From positions 1-32,951 of the forward strand of contig CACWIG010000016.1 of assembly GCA_902760955.1 (NCBI GenBank): a stretch of 32,951 bases of DNA, written 5' to 3'. Position numbers and translations under genes: made by a program. Below the pieces are notes generated by a model that searched no databases, was not told the origin of the DNA, and saw only the letters and a list, made by a program, of their open reading frames with translations. The DNA comes from an uncultured Ruminococcus sp. GTDB taxonomy: Bacteria; Bacillota; Clostridia; Monoglobales; Monoglobaceae. Shown piece after piece: positions 1 through 8,522 of the stretch (positions are counted from its first letter, which is position 1; each line of letters starts with the position of its first letter).

Positions 1-219
1 TTCGGCTTGTCGTCTTTGATAGGCGTCAGCCTATCTGCATCCTCCGCACCAAAATCTGTTCAAAATTACTATGTTTTTGGTCGGAGAATTTTGAAAGAGA
101 AAATTTTTGATTTATCAAGGCAAAAGCGGAGGTAATCCTGACGGATTGCCGAGCATTTTAACGCAGATAAAACGTAAATTTACCTTTCAAAATCACGGTT
201 CGGTTTTGTACTCTCACCT
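1..219 (-). mobile_element. MITE family 1, copy A (truncated by window edge)
   Basis: Read on the minus strand, this stretch matches positions 15944-16164 of the complete copy almost base for base, so about 50 bp of the right end lies outside the window. The left terminal repeat is at 196-219 and is flanked by a TA at 220-221. It reads AGGTGAGAGTACAAAACC where copy B has GGGTGAAAGTATAAAACC. A hairpin GATAGGC-GTCA-GCCTATC at 18-35 is conserved in copy B with a changed loop base. The element has no coding capacity. Its left end supplies the last Arg codon and the TGA stop of the pyrophosphatase gene at 214-219. Confidence 0.85.
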
Positions 220-2316
220 TAAAAGAGTTGAAATCACATCAATAAGATTGAATTTAACGATAACACCTGCAAATACGATTGAAACCATACTTAAAAGCTT
301 GATTAGTATGTTTACAGAAGGTCCTGCAGTATCTTTGAACGGGTCGCCGACTGTGTCGCCTACGACAGCGGCTTTGTGATTTTCAGAGCCTTTACCGCCG
401 AAGTTACCGCTTTCTATATACTTTTTGGCATTATCCCAAGCACCGCCTGAATTAGCCATCATAATAGCGATTGCAAAGCCTGAGATAAGAGCACCTGCCA
501 ACATACCAACAACGCCGTTTACGCCCAAAACAAGACCTACAACGATAGGTGCGATAATACCGAGAGCGGCAGGAACAATCATTTCGTGGAGAGATGATTT
601 TGTACAAATATCAACGCAGGTTTCGTAGTCTGCTTCAGCAGTACCCTGCATAAGACCTTTGATTTCCTTAAACTGACGGCGAACCTCCACAACTATCTTC
701 TGTGCGGCACGTCCAACCGCCTGCATTGTAAATGCACTGAAGAGGAAGGGCAGCATAGCACCGATAAACAAACCAATCAATACAGCAGGACTTGTAAGCT
801 GAAGGTCAAGCTCGCCTCCCATTGCTGTTACCTTATCGGTATAAGAAACGATAAGGGCAAGTGCTGTAAGAGCGGCACTTCCGATAGCGAAGCCCTTGCC
901 TGTTGCGGCAGTAGTGTTACCGAGAGAGTCGAGAGCATCTGTTCTTTCGCGTACTTCAGGGTCAAGACCTGCCATCTCTGCGATACCGCCTGCGTTATCG
1001 GCAACAGGACCATATGCGTCTGTTGCCAGGGTAATACCTAAAGTCGAGAGCATACCAACAGCAGAAATACCGATACCGTAAAGACCTAAAGCAAAGCTTG
1101 AGGCACCGCCTGATACAAAGTAGCTGACGAGAATTGATACAGAGATTATTATAACGGGGATTGCCGTTGAGTTCATACCAAGGGCAAGACCATCAATAAT
1201 AATTGTTGCACTGCCTGTTTCTGATGAAGCAGAGAGCTTTCTCGTAGGTTTGTATGAGTCTGATGTATAGTATTCGGTAAAGAAACCGATTAAAACACCT
1301 GAGAGCAGACCTGATATAACTGCCCAGAAAACGCCTGTGTTTTCTGGTAAGAATTTGAAGATAAGAAATGCAGAGGCGATTGCGGACAAAACAGAACTGA
1401 TGTATGTGCCCTTACGCAAAGATGCCAGCAAATTCTTTTGTGTTGCACCTTCCTTTGTGCTGACAAAGAAAGTACCGATAATAGAGGAAACAATGCCGAG
1501 AGCGGCAACCATCATCGGAATGATAACACCAATCATACCCAGCTTTGCGGCAGCTGCAAGAGCTCCTGCTGAGATGATAGAGCCGACATATGATTCGTAA
1601 AGGTCAGCACCCATACCTGCAACGTCACCTACGTTGTCGCCTACGTTATCAGCAATAACGGCAGGGTTTCTCGGGTCGTCCTCAGGGATGCCTGCTTCTA
1701 CCTTACCAACCAGGTCAGCACCTACGTCAGCGGCCTTTGTGAAGATACCGCCGCCAACTCTTGCAAAAAGCGCCATAGAGCTTGCACCCATACCAAATGT
1801 GAGCATTGCACCTGTAATGGCACTTGGGTCGTTTCCGTAAAATGCCCTGAGTATTAAGAACCATACGCTGATATCAAGCAAACCAAGACCAACTACAGTC
1901 AAACCCATAACAGTTCCGCTTGAAAATGCAATTTTCAAACCTTTGTTAAGGCTGTCTTTTGCACCATTTGCAGTTCTTGAGTTAGCATATGTTGCAATTT
2001 TCATTCCCACAAAGCCTGAAAGCCCTGAGAAAAATCCACCTGACAGAAATGCAAAAGGAACAAACCAAGTGAGGTTGCCTGTGGCAGCCATTATAATAAG
2101 AATGACAAGCATAACGGCAAAGAACACAGCAACGGTCTTATATTGGCGTTTTAAGTATGCCATAGCACCCTTGCGTATCTTTGCGGCAATGTTTGCCATC
2201 TCAGCCGTACCTTCTGATAAGCCTTTTACCCAAAAGAACTTATAGATTGCAAAACCGAGTCCGAGCAGTGCAGCGATTAAAACAACAATCGGAGCAATTG
2301 AAATGAGTTTTTCCAT
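214..2316 (-). CDS. hppA: K+-dependent membrane ion-pumping pyrophosphatase
   Basis: This 700-residue polytopic membrane protein hydrolyses pyrophosphate to pump H+ or Na+ out of the cell. The pyrophosphate/Mg2+ signature DNVGDNVGD is at residues 223-231, followed by the [12 protein letters not shown] block and a C-terminal [15 protein letters not shown] block, all canonical for the family. The segment [10 protein letters not shown] (466-475) has Ala at 470 and Gly at 473, the K+-dependent pattern; K+-independent enzymes carry Lys at the first of these. Whether the pumped ion is H+ or Na+ was not resolved. The start follows a GGAGG about 8 bp upstream. Length is normal for the family. The last codon AGG and stop TGA lie inside a mobile-element terminal repeat, so the extreme C-terminus was set by that insertion. 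No adjacent gene is on the same strand. Confidence 0.97.
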   Translation of the reverse strand: MEKLISIAPIVVLIAALLGLGFAIYKFFWVKGLSEGTAEMANIAAKIRKGAMAYLKRQYKTVAVFFAVMLVILIIMAATGNLTWFVPFAFLSGGFFSGLSGFVGMKIATYANSRTANGAKDSLNKGLKIAFSSGTVMGLTVVGLGLLDISVWFLILRAFYGNDPSAITGAMLTFGMGASSMALFARVGGGIFTKAADVGADLVGKVEAGIPEDDPRNPAVIADNVGDNVGDVAGMGADLYESYVGSIISAGALAAAAKLGMIGVIIPMMVAALGIVSSIIGTFFVSTKEGATQKNLLASLRKGTYISSVLSAIASAFLIFKFLPENTGVFWAVISGLLSGVLIGFFTEYYTSDSYKPTRKLSASSETGSATIIIDGLALGMNSTAIPVIIISVSILVSYFVSGGASSFALGLYGIGISAVGMLSTLGITLATDAYGPVADNAGGIAEMAGLDPEVRERTDALDSLGNTTAATGKGFAIGSAALTALALIVSYTDKVTAMGGELDLQLTSPAVLIGLFIGAMLPFLFSAFTMQAVGRAAQKIVVEVRRQFKEIKGLMQGTAEADYETCVDICTKSSLHEMIVPAALGIIAPIVVGLVLGVNGVVGMLAGALISGFAIAIMMANSGGAWDNAKKYIESGNFGGKGSENHKAAVVGDTVGDPFKDTAGPSVNILIKLLSMVSIVFAGVIVKFNLIDVISTLLR

Positions 2317-2665
2317 AATAAATCCTCCTATAAATTTAGTATTATAATTTTTTATAAAATTACGTAAATTATTGATTGTTTCTTGTAGGGGACGGCGTCC
2401 CCGATGTCATGTTTGTCAGCGATAGCTGACTTAAGTGTCGGTTACTATGGTACACAATATCTAAATTCAAAATAATTTTAATGAATAAATGCCCAAAGCC
2501 CATACAATCGCCAAGCCCGATTGCGAAGAAAAAATTATTTTGAATTTAATGAGCAATCTTTGGTATGCCGCCAATCCTCCCGTCACGCCTCGCGTGCCAC
2601 CCTCCTTTACTACATAGAGGGCTTATACCCAAAATAGTTTTTATAAAACAAATCTTACTATTACT
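2317..2665 (-). other. Long hppA 5' leader with repeat-derived hairpins
   Basis: About 340 bases separate the strong minus-strand promoter from hppA, with no convincing gene. The stretch contains a GGGGAC/GTCCCC palindromic core (2384-2408) shared with repeat family 2, a GTCAGC-GATA-GCTGAC hairpin near 2415-2431, and a perfect 18-bp inverted repeat (2462-2479 with 2531-2548) enclosing a CAATCG/CGATTG hairpin. It also has CACGC/GCGTG (2584-2596) and CCCTC/GAGGG (2600-2621) hairpins that look like interspersed intergenic repeats of Clostridia. No known riboswitch class was recognised. It may simply be a pile-up of repeats inserted between promoter and gene. Confidence 0.55.
2341..2368 (-). promoter_or_regulatory. 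Possible proximal hppA promoter
   Basis: On the minus strand a TATAAT (2341-2346) lies 16 bp downstream of TTTACG (2363-2368), immediately before the hppA ribosome binding site. The -35 match is poor, so this is a weak secondary candidate beside the consensus promoter at 2666-2694. Confidence 0.35.
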
Positions 2666-2694
2666 ATTATAAAATGATTAGATTTCTATGTCAA
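2666..2694 (-). promoter_or_regulatory. Consensus SigA promoter reading toward hppA
   Basis: On the minus strand TTGACA (2689-2694) and TATAAT (2666-2671) are perfect consensus boxes with a 17-bp spacer. Transcription would start near 2659 and give hppA a leader of roughly 340 nt. No other minus-strand gene lies downstream before hppA. Confidence 0.75.
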
Positions 2695-2835
2695 GAAAAA
2701 AATGGCAGATAGTACTTATTTTATTAAAAGAAAATATAGATGTATAAAAAGGTGTGTGATGGTAAAACTATAAGCAATAATAAAACAAAATATAATTTGT
2801 ATGGCGTATATGCTGTACGGAAAGGAGCAAAAAGA

Positions 2836-3042
2836 ATGGATACACTTTCTTTAATATTGATTATAATCGGGGCATTAAATTGGGGGAGTATCGGCATATT
2901 CGGCTTTGATATAGTGGGTGCCTTATTCGGCGGTCAGCTCTCTGTATTCAGCAGAATTATTTTTACGATTGTAGGGCTTGGAGGTCTGTGGGCAATCAGT
3001 TTCTTTTTTAAGGAAAAAAAAAAAAAAAAAAAGGAGGCGTAA
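2836..3042 (+). CDS. DUF378 family small membrane protein
   Basis: The protein has 68 residues starting at the ATG preceded by AAAGGAG 8 bp upstream. A longer in-frame start at 2740 has no ribosome binding site. Two hydrophobic helices (about residues 3-22 and 35-56) and the motif GALNWGSIGIFGFD are characteristic of DUF378, a family of unknown function found in many Firmicutes. The C-terminus is a short Lys-rich tail encoded by a run of 19 adenines, so its exact length is prone to slippage. It stands alone, followed by a terminator at 3067-3103. Family membership is clear; function is unknown. Confidence 0.8.
   Translation: MDTLSLILIIIGALNWGSIGIFGFDIVGALFGGQLSVFSRIIFTIVGLGGLWAISFFFKEKKKKKKEA
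3014..3032 (+). repeat. Homopolymer of 19 adenines inside the DUF378 gene
   Basis: Nineteen consecutive A residues encode the Lys tail of the DUF378 protein, six codons before its stop. A tract of this length is slippage-prone in replication and transcription and is also a common place for sequencing error. A frameshift here would change only the last few residues. Confidence 0.9.
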
Positions 3043-3066
3043 TGTTTTAAACGGAGAATAGTGATA

Positions 3067-3103
3067 GACTGCGGAATTCTAACTGCAGTCTTTTGCTTTT
3101 TTT
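3067..3103 (+). terminator. Rho-independent terminator after DUF378 gene
   Basis: The stem GACTGC/GCAGTC (3067-3072 with 3085-3090) closes a 12-nt loop and is followed by TTTTGCTTTTTTT. It lies 24 bp after the DUF378 stop codon. Confidence 0.7.
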
Positions 3104-3189
3104 GCATAAAAAAACAAAAAATATATAGCAAAAAATAATAAATTTTCATAAAACCCTTGATTTTTTATAAAAGTTAGTTTAAAATTAGT

Positions 3190-3218
3190 TTGACTGTAAT
3201 ATAAATTTAATATACATT
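3190..3218 (+). promoter_or_regulatory. Candidate promoter of the M23 peptidase gene
   Basis: TTGACT (3190-3195) is followed after 17 bp by TACATT (3213-3218), in an AT-rich stretch 25 bp upstream of the peptidase start and just after the previous terminator. The -10 box is imperfect. Confidence 0.45.
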
Positions 3219-3242
3219 ATTAGATTTATGGAGGTTTCTTAA

Positions 3243-3827
3243 ATGAAGCACAGTCAGAAAAAAGTCTTTAGTTTAGGGACAGGCATTGCGCAAACCATTG
3301 CAAAGGTCGCTGTTGTTGTTATAGGAACAGTTTTTCTGTGCAGCAGTATGACGTATCAGAGTGCTGTTTCGGAGGCTGTTGAAAATGATACTGTTTCCAA
3401 TATTTCCGAAATAGAGGCTTGTGCAATCGAAATTCCTGCGGAGAACAACGAAGAAGAGATATCTTTTCTAAATCCTGTTGAGGGCGTGCTTACTTCGGCA
3501 TTCGGTGAAAGATGGGGCAGAAAGCATACAGGCGTGGATATCGGTGCTGACTTTGGACACCATATAATTGCCGCTGCTGATGGTGAGATTACCTTTGCAG
3601 GCGAGATGAACGGATATGGAAATTATATTGTGATTGAGCATCAGAAAGGGTTTGAAACATCATATGCTCATTGCAGTCGTATTGCTGTTATTGTCGGTGA
3701 TTATGTAAAAAAAGGACAAATCATTGGCTATGTGGGAAGTACGGGCAACAGCACGGGACCTCACCTTCATTTTGAGGTTAAAAAAGACGGTGAATTTTTA
3801 AACCCTGTTGATTACGTTGTGTACTAA
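3243..3827 (+). CDS. M23 (LytM-type) metallopeptidase, membrane-anchored
   Basis: The predicted product has 194 residues. A hydrophobic segment at about 19-37 should act as an uncleaved anchor or signal. It is followed by an acidic linker (about 45-73) and a compact peptidase M23 domain (about 76-190). The zinc ligands of the family are visible: H95 and D99 in HTGVD, and H176 in HLHFE (174-178), with the conserved H143 in YAH. All catalytic positions are present, so it should be an active endopeptidase cutting peptidoglycan cross-bridges outside the membrane. The start follows GGAGG 8 bp upstream. The WalR-like regulator begins 32 bp downstream on the same strand with no terminator between, so the two are probably co-transcribed. 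Confidence 0.9.
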   Translation: MKHSQKKVFSLGTGIAQTIAKVAVVVIGTVFLCSSMTYQSAVSEAVENDTVSNISEIEACAIEIPAENNEEEISFLNPVEGVLTSAFGERWGRKHTGVDIGADFGHHIIAAADGEITFAGEMNGYGNYIVIEHQKGFETSYAHCSRIAVIVGDYVKKGQIIGYVGSTGNSTGPHLHFEVKKDGEFLNPVDYVVY

Positions 3828-3859
3828 CTGAAGATAAATGCAGAAATTGAGGGGATAAT

Positions 3860-4561
3860 ATGGGAAAGAGAATACTTGTTGTAGATGATGAAAAAAGTAT
3901 TGTTGATATTCTAAAGTTAAATTTACAGAAAGAGGGATATACCGTTATCGAAGCATATGACGGAAATGAGGCACTTGAAAAGGCTCTGCCTTCAAATCCT
4001 GAGGACAATCCTGATTTGATATTGCTTGACGTTATGCTCCCTGAGGTGAACGGCTTTGACGTTTGCAAAAAAGTCAGAGAGGTTTCGTCTGTACCGATAC
4101 TTATGATTACAGCTAAGGGGGACGAGCTTGACAAGGTCTTAGGTCTTGAACTTGGTGCTGATGATTATGTTACAAAGCCCTTTAGTATGAGGGAACTTTT
4201 GGCACGTGTTAAAGCCAATATGCGCCGTGTTGAGAGCGTTCCTGAGAAAGTCAACAATGACGACATAATTAAGGTTGGATGCTTCAGACTCGACTGTAAC
4301 AGGTATGAGCTTTATAAAGATGATAAGCTGATTGACTTGACTGTGAGAGAGTTTGAACTTATTAAGTTCTTATCGGCACAGCCCAACAAGATTTTTTCAA
4401 GAAAAAATTTGCTTGAATATGTTTGGGATTATGAGTATTATGGTGATGTGCGTACGGTTGATGTTACTGTAAGACGTGTCAGAGAGAAGATTGAAGATGA
4501 CCCGTCACAGCCAAAACATATTATGACCAAACGCGGTGTAGGATACTATTTTGCTCTTTAG
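3860..4561 (+). CDS. OmpR/PhoB-family response regulator, WalR-like
   Basis: This 233-residue two-domain regulator has a receiver domain at 1-120 with acidic pair D9/D10, phospho-acceptor D57 in LLDVMLPEVNG, T84 and K106 in TKPF. A winged-helix DNA-binding domain follows at about 135-232 (LTVREFELIKFL and VRRVREKIE). It resembles WalR/PhoP-type regulators of Firmicutes. A short insertion of roughly six residues (PSNPED) precedes the phospho-acceptor strand. No histidine kinase gene is adjacent: the gene ends at a strong terminator and rlmH follows. In Bacillus the walR operon is also near rlmH, and WalR controls cell-wall hydrolases, which fits the M23 peptidase upstream. The exact orthology is inferred, so no symbol is given. 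Confidence 0.9.
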   Translation: MGKRILVVDDEKSIVDILKLNLQKEGYTVIEAYDGNEALEKALPSNPEDNPDLILLDVMLPEVNGFDVCKKVREVSSVPILMITAKGDELDKVLGLELGADDYVTKPFSMRELLARVKANMRRVESVPEKVNNDDIIKVGCFRLDCNRYELYKDDKLIDLTVREFELIKFLSAQPNKIFSRKNLLEYVWDYEYYGDVRTVDVTVRRVREKIEDDPSQPKHIMTKRGVGYYFAL

Positions 4562-4578
4562 GTTATAAGATAAATACT

Positions 4579-4619
4579 GCTGTTGTATATAGCTTACGCT
4601 CAATACAACAGCTTTTTAA
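4579..4619 (+). terminator. Rho-independent terminator after response regulator
   Basis: A perfect 10-bp stem GCTGTTGTAT/ATACAACAGC (4579-4588 with 4603-4612) is followed by TTTTT. It ends about 20 bp before the rlmH start, leaving no room for a separate promoter, so it may act as an attenuator with partial read-through. Confidence 0.85.
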
Positions 4620-4639
4620 TTTTGAAATCGGAGGTACAT

Positions 4640-5122
4640 ATGATAAATATTACTGTTGCCGCAGTCGGACGGATAAAAGAAAAGTTTTATACGGAAGCTA
4701 TTGAAGAATATTCAAAAAGATTAAAAAGGTACTGTAAGTTAAATATAGTCGAGGTAAAGGATGAGCCTACACCTGACAACCCCAGCGACAGAGAACGGGA
4801 GATAGTATTAAACAGTGAGGGCAAAAGGTTGTTGGATAAAATACCCAAATCCGCCTATGTTGTTGCACTCTGTATAGAGGGGAAGAATATGCCGTCCGAG
4901 AGGTTTGCGGAGTTTATTCAAAATAACGCCACAGAGGGAAAAGGCGAGATAGTGTTTGTAATCGGCGGTTCTATGGGGATATGTGACGAAATAAAAAACC
5001 GTGCCGACTTTAAACTCAGCTTTTCGGAAATGACCTTTCCCCATCAGCTTATGCGTGTTATTTTGCTGGAGCAGATTTACAGAGCTTTTAACATTGCTGA
5101 GGGCGGAAAATATCATAAATAA
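4640..5122 (+). CDS. rlmH: 23S rRNA pseudouridine-1915 N3-methyltransferase RlmH
   Basis: The 160-residue product is the normal length for RlmH, a SPOUT-class SAM-dependent enzyme that methylates pseudouridine 1915 in helix 69 of 23S rRNA on the assembled ribosome. The family landmarks are present: VAVGRIK-like N-terminus, FVIGGSMGI (the knotted SAM-binding loop), SFSEMTFPHQLMRVILLEQIYRA and the invariant C-terminal YHK. The ATG at 4640 follows GGAGG by 5 bp. An upstream in-frame start at 4583 lies inside the preceding terminator hairpin and is rejected. Confidence 0.97.
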   Translation: MINITVAAVGRIKEKFYTEAIEEYSKRLKRYCKLNIVEVKDEPTPDNPSDREREIVLNSEGKRLLDKIPKSAYVVALCIEGKNMPSERFAEFIQNNATEGKGEIVFVIGGSMGICDEIKNRADFKLSFSEMTFPHQLMRVILLEQIYRAFNIAEGGKYHK

Positions 5123-5252
5123 TTGTTTGAATAACTTGAAATCATATTGCCTTATCTCTTAGTAAAGGCGAAAATTCAGTCTTTTTTGAATATTTTATAT
5201 AATTATATAGATTTTTTCAGGTATTAAATGGTACTTTTTATATAAAATGTAC

Positions 5253-5301
5253 TTGACAAAAAATCGTTAAGAGCAGTATAATTGCATTTGGAAGAATGCA
5301 A
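5253..5301 (+). promoter_or_regulatory. Promoter with operator-like dyad for ACT/UPF0210 operon
   Basis: TTGACA (5253-5258) and TATAAT (5277-5282) are perfect boxes with an 18-bp spacer. A dyad TTGCATT-N6-AATGCAA (5282-5288 with 5295-5301) begins at the last base of the -10 box and covers the predicted start near 5289, a typical place for a repressor operator. No terminator of good quality separates this from rlmH; a weak GCCTT/AAGGC stem lies near 5150-5170. Confidence 0.75.
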
Positions 5302-5307
5302 GGATGC

Positions 5308-5344
5308 AAAACGACGGGAAGCCGTAATGGGTGAACGTCGTTTT
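5308..5344 (+). promoter_or_regulatory. Leader hairpin upstream of ACT-domain gene
   Basis: A perfect 9-bp stem AAAACGACG/CGTCGTTTT (5308-5316 with 5336-5344) encloses a 19-nt loop. An overlapping alternative stem ACGG-GAAG-CCGT (5314-5325) could compete with it. Only four U follow, so it is a weak terminator at best. It does not match a riboswitch class I recognise. Confidence 0.5.
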
Positions 5345-5400
5345 AATAATATATATGATAAAATAAAATTTTTATAAAAGAAACGCAGGAGGGATTTTTT

Positions 5401-5670
5401 ATGCGTGCTGTTGTTACTGTTATCGGAGTCGATAAAACAGGTATAATCGCAAAGACAAGCGGATTGCTTGCAAACAACGATATCAATATTTTAGATATCA
5501 CACAGACAATTTTACAGGATTTATTCACTATGGTTATGTTGGTGGATATTGACAAAAGCAAGATTGGTTTTGGAGAGCTTTCAAAGAAGTTGGAAGAACT
5601 CGGCGTAGAACTCGGTGTAGAAATTCGTGTTCAGCACGAGGATATTTTTAAATCAATGCACAGAATATAA
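5401..5670 (+). CDS. ACT domain-containing protein, UPF0237 family
   Basis: The protein has 89 residues and is essentially a single ACT domain (about residues 3-75), beginning MRAVVTVIGVDKTGIIA with the Gly-Ile ligand-binding turn typical of ACT folds. ACT domains bind amino acids or other small molecules as regulatory modules. The start follows AGGAGG at 10 bp. It lies 16 bp before the UPF0210 gene and the two are almost certainly one transcription unit. The same pair is conserved in many Firmicutes and some archaea, which suggests a shared but unknown role. The promoter and dyad upstream imply dedicated control. Confidence 0.9.
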   Translation: MRAVVTVIGVDKTGIIAKTSGLLANNDINILDITQTILQDLFTMVMLVDIDKSKIGFGELSKKLEELGVELGVEIRVQHEDIFKSMHRI

Positions 5671-5686
5671 GAGGAGGACGTAAAGT

Positions 5687-7051
5687 ATGATAAACATATC
5701 TACAAACGAGATTGTAGAAACAATAAAAATGATACGTGATGAACACCTCGATATCAGAACCATTACAATGGGAATTTCTCTTTTAGATTGTGCAGACGAG
5801 GACGCAAACCGTGCGTGCCAAAAGATATATGATAAGATTACAAGATACGCAAAGGACTTGGTTAAGACAGGCGAAATAATAAGCAACAGATACGGCATAC
5901 CGATTATCAACAAGCGTATATCCGTTACGCCTATTGCACTTGTTGCGGCGGCAAGCAAAACGGATAACTATGTTCAGTTTGCCAAAACTCTTGACAGAGC
6001 GGCGGCTGAGACAGGTGTAAATTTTATCGGCGGATATTCGGCTCTTGTATATAAGGGTATGTCAAAGAGCGATGAATATTTGATAAATTCTATTCCTGAG
6101 GCGTTATGTTCCACCAATATGGTATGTTCATCAGTCGGTGTTGCTACGACTAAAGCAGGCATAAATATGGATGCCGTAAAGCGTATGGGCGAAGTGATTT
6201 GCGATACGGCTGAGTTATCGGCAAATCAAGGCTCACTTGGTTGTGCAAAGCTCGTTGTGTTTGCCAACCCCGTTGAAGATAATCCCTTTATGGCAGGTGC
6301 CTTTCACGGCGTGGGCGAAGGGGATTGCGTTATCAATGTTGGTATCAGCGGACCTGGTGTTGTTAAGAGTGCTCTTGAACAGGTCAAGGGTTGCGATTTT
6401 GGTGTTGTAGCCGAAGTTATCAAAAAGACAGCCTTCAAGATTACCCGTATGGGACAGCTTGTTGCGCAAGAGGCTTCAAAAATGTTGAATGTTCCGTTTG
6501 GTATAGTTGACTTATCCCTTGCACCAACGCCTGAGGTTGGTGACAGCGTTGCGTATATTTTAGAGGAAATGGGTCTTGAAAAGTGCGGAACACACGGAAC
6601 AACAGCGGCGCTTGCTCTTTTAAATGATGCGGTAAAGAAGGGCGGAGTTATGGCGTCGGGATATGTGGGCGGTTTATCAGGTGCGTTTATCCCTGTCAGC
6701 GAGGATGCAGGTATGATTGCGGCGGCTGAGTGCGGTGCTTTATGCCTTGATAAGCTTGAGGCAATGACCTGTGTATGCTCTGTGGGACTTGATATGATTG
6801 CTGTTCCGGGTGACACGCCTGCTTCTACCATTTCGGGAATTATAGCTGACGAAATGGCAATAGGTATGATTAATCAAAAGACTACTGCGGTCAGAGTTAT
6901 TCCTGCGGTAGGCAAGGATGTTGGCGACAGCGTTGAGTTTGGAGGACTTTTAGGTTCTGCTCCGATTATGCCTGTTCACAAATATTCAAGTGAGGAATTT
7001 ATAAGCAGAGGCGGAAGAATTCCAGCACCTATTCACAGCTTAAGAAATTAG
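5687..7051 (+). CDS. UPF0210 / DUF711 (PFL-like) family protein
   Basis: The 454-residue product is full length for UPF0210, a family distantly related in fold to pyruvate formate-lyase/ribonucleotide-reductase barrels. Conserved stretches include [10 protein letters not shown] near the N-terminus, [21 protein letters not shown], [20 protein letters not shown] and [13 protein letters not shown] at the C-terminus. No glycyl-radical motif is apparent. The biochemical role is not established. The ribosome binding site AGGAGG lies 7-8 bp upstream of the ATG. It is translationally paired with the ACT protein, which may sense its substrate or product; that is inference. Confidence 0.9.
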   Translation: MINISTNEIVETIKMIRDEHLDIRTITMGISLLDCADEDANRACQKIYDKITRYAKDLVKTGEIISNRYGIPIINKRISVTPIALVAAASKTDNYVQFAKTLDRAAAETGVNFIGGYSALVYKGMSKSDEYLINSIPEALCSTNMVCSSVGVATTKAGINMDAVKRMGEVICDTAELSANQGSLGCAKLVVFANPVEDNPFMAGAFHGVGEGDCVINVGISGPGVVKSALEQVKGCDFGVVAEVIKKTAFKITRMGQLVAQEASKMLNVPFGIVDLSLAPTPEVGDSVAYILEEMGLEKCGTHGTTAALALLNDAVKKGGVMASGYVGGLSGAFIPVSEDAGMIAAAECGALCLDKLEAMTCVCSVGLDMIAVPGDTPASTISGIIADEMAIGMINQKTTAVRVIPAVGKDVGDSVEFGGLLGSAPIMPVHKYSSEEFISRGGRIPAPIHSLRN

Positions 7052-7062
7052 TAAAAAGGCTA

Positions 7063-7137
7063 CTCTTATCAAACTTGCTCTGCGGATAAGAGAAATTGCA
7101 AAATATGCTATGCAGAGGGGCAGAATGGAGATTTGTT
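7063..7137 (+). promoter_or_regulatory. V/A-ATPase leader element, copy 1 (before G subunit)
   Basis: An 8-bp stem CTCTTATC/GATAAGAG (7063-7070 with 7085-7092) precedes the first ATPase gene. The 17-mer CTGCGGATAAGAGAAAT (7080-7096) and the GGCAGA-N-TGGAG-N-GTTATG start region recur before the K-subunit gene at 10461-10526. No clear promoter boxes were found here. Confidence 0.6.
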
Positions 7138-7446
7138 ATGGATATAATGAAAGCAATACTTGAGATTGAACAGAAAGCCCACGGCATAAAAGAGTCTGCT
7201 GATGAGTTAAAAAAGCAACAGAATGATGCGCTGAAGGCTGAGATAGCGGCAAAAGAAAGCGAATTCAAAAAGAAATTTGAAGATAGGCGCAACGGACTTG
7301 CAAGAGAGAGTTTTGCTTTGAGAAATGAAAAGATGGAGGCTCTTGAAAAGGTCTATGCAGAGAAGTTGGAATTCCTTGAAAAAAGATGCTCTGACAATAT
7401 GGATAAGTGGGTTGAACAAATAGTTGATGCTGTTATTAACGCTTAA
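7138..7446 (+). CDS. V/A-type ATPase peripheral stalk subunit G/H
   Basis: The start at 7138 (GGAG 7 bp upstream) gives a 102-residue, highly charged, Ala/Glu/Lys-rich protein that is nearly all predicted coiled coil. This is typical of the G/H-type stator subunit (NtpF in Enterococcus), which pairs with subunit E to form the peripheral stalk. An in-frame earlier start at 7096 lies in the leader hairpin region and lacks a ribosome binding site. It is the first gene of the nine-subunit operon and is followed 26 bp later by subunit C. Sequence conservation in this family is low, so the call rests on length, composition and position. Confidence 0.8.
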   Translation: MDIMKAILEIEQKAHGIKESADELKKQQNDALKAEIAAKESEFKKKFEDRRNGLARESFALRNEKMEALEKVYAEKLEFLEKRCSDNMDKWVEQIVDAVINA

Positions 7447-7472
7447 TATTTGCAGAGCGGGAGGTTTATATT

Positions 7473-8522
7473 ATGATTGGGCAGGTAATGAAGAACTCTG
7501 CACTATATGCCAAGGTTCATTCTATGTACGGCAAAATGCTGAGTGATAATGATTATAATATGATGATGAATATGACTTCTGTCCCTTCTGTCGCAGAGTA
7601 TTTGGCTGAGAATACTTCTTATAAAAGAATTATAGACAGAGCATCTGTGTCAAATATACACAGAACACAGCTGGAGCAGATACTCAGAGACGACCTTAAA
7701 GCAGATGCTGAAAGGCTAAGACCATATATCAGCGATAACGCAAGAAAATTTATGGGGATTATTGCCATTGAAGACGGCATTTCCAAACTAAAGGTATCTC
7801 TCAGATTAATTCATATAGGACATAATGAGAATTTGTCTGAGTATTTGAGCAAAATTCCACAGGTGGACACAAGGGGAATTTCGGAGATAAAAAGTGTGGA
7901 TGATTTAATATCGGCGTTGAGTACTACACCGTATTATGAACCCCTTAAATTCTTTTTGGGAAAGCCTGAGAGACAAACTCCGTTTTATATGGAAATGGCC
8001 CTTGATAATTATTGGGCAAGGCTTGTGTATAAGTATGCAAAGAAATACTTAAGTTCCGACGAAGTAAAGATGGTCAACAAGATTTTCGGAACGGAATTTG
8101 ATTTGGAGAACTTATCATTTTTGCTTAGGTGTAAAAAGAACTTTGATATGACAGATGACGAAATATATGCCAGCATAATACCCAAGTATTACAGACTTAA
8201 AGAGGACGTCATATCACAGATAGTTAAGGCGGCTGCCTATACGGAGGCAATTCATATTATAAAAGAGCAAACTCCGTACGGAAATGCCTTTTCGGAAGAG
8301 GACAGATTTATCGAAAGACGTCAGATTGAATATTTGGCAAAAATGAATAAGCATATGTTTAATTCTGCAGGATATACGATACAATCGCCTATATGTTATG
8401 TGCATCTCAGAAGAATAGAGATAGACAATATTGTATCTATAATTGAGGGTATCAGGTACGGATTGGAGCCTGATAAAATCTCAGGATATCTCATAGGCTA
8501 TGGGAAAGGAGGAAGGCTGTAA
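7473..8522 (+). CDS. ntpC: V/A-type ATPase subunit C (AC39/NtpC-like)
   Basis: The product has 349 residues and resembles the C/AC39 family, the all-helical funnel that joins the central stalk (D/F) to the membrane K-ring. Conserved-looking blocks are YAKVHSMYGKML near the N-terminus, DLENLSFLLRCKKNFD in the middle and ICYVHLRRIEIDNIVSIIEG at the C-terminal end, with EIDNI being typical. The ribosome binding site GGGAGG lies 8 bp before the ATG. Its stop is directly followed by the ATG of subunit I with no spacing. Here C precedes I; in Enterococcus it comes after E, so the operon order differs. Confidence 0.92.
   Translation: MIGQVMKNSALYAKVHSMYGKMLSDNDYNMMMNMTSVPSVAEYLAENTSYKRIIDRASVSNIHRTQLEQILRDDLKADAERLRPYISDNARKFMGIIAIEDGISKLKVSLRLIHIGHNENLSEYLSKIPQVDTRGISEIKSVDDLISALSTTPYYEPLKFFLGKPERQTPFYMEMALDNYWARLVYKYAKKYLSSDEVKMVNKIFGTEFDLENLSFLLRCKKNFDMTDDEIYASIIPKYYRLKEDVISQIVKAAAYTEAIHIIKEQTPYGNAFSEEDRFIERRQIEYLAKMNKHMFNSAGYTIQSPICYVHLRRIEIDNIVSIIEGIRYGLEPDKISGYLIGYGKGGRL

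Noticed and set aside
7063..7137. Na+-sensing riboswitch upstream of the V/A-ATPase operon
   Set aside because: Such riboswitches are known near ntp genes, but the visible stem is short and I could not match a conserved core; only the duplicated leader is reported.
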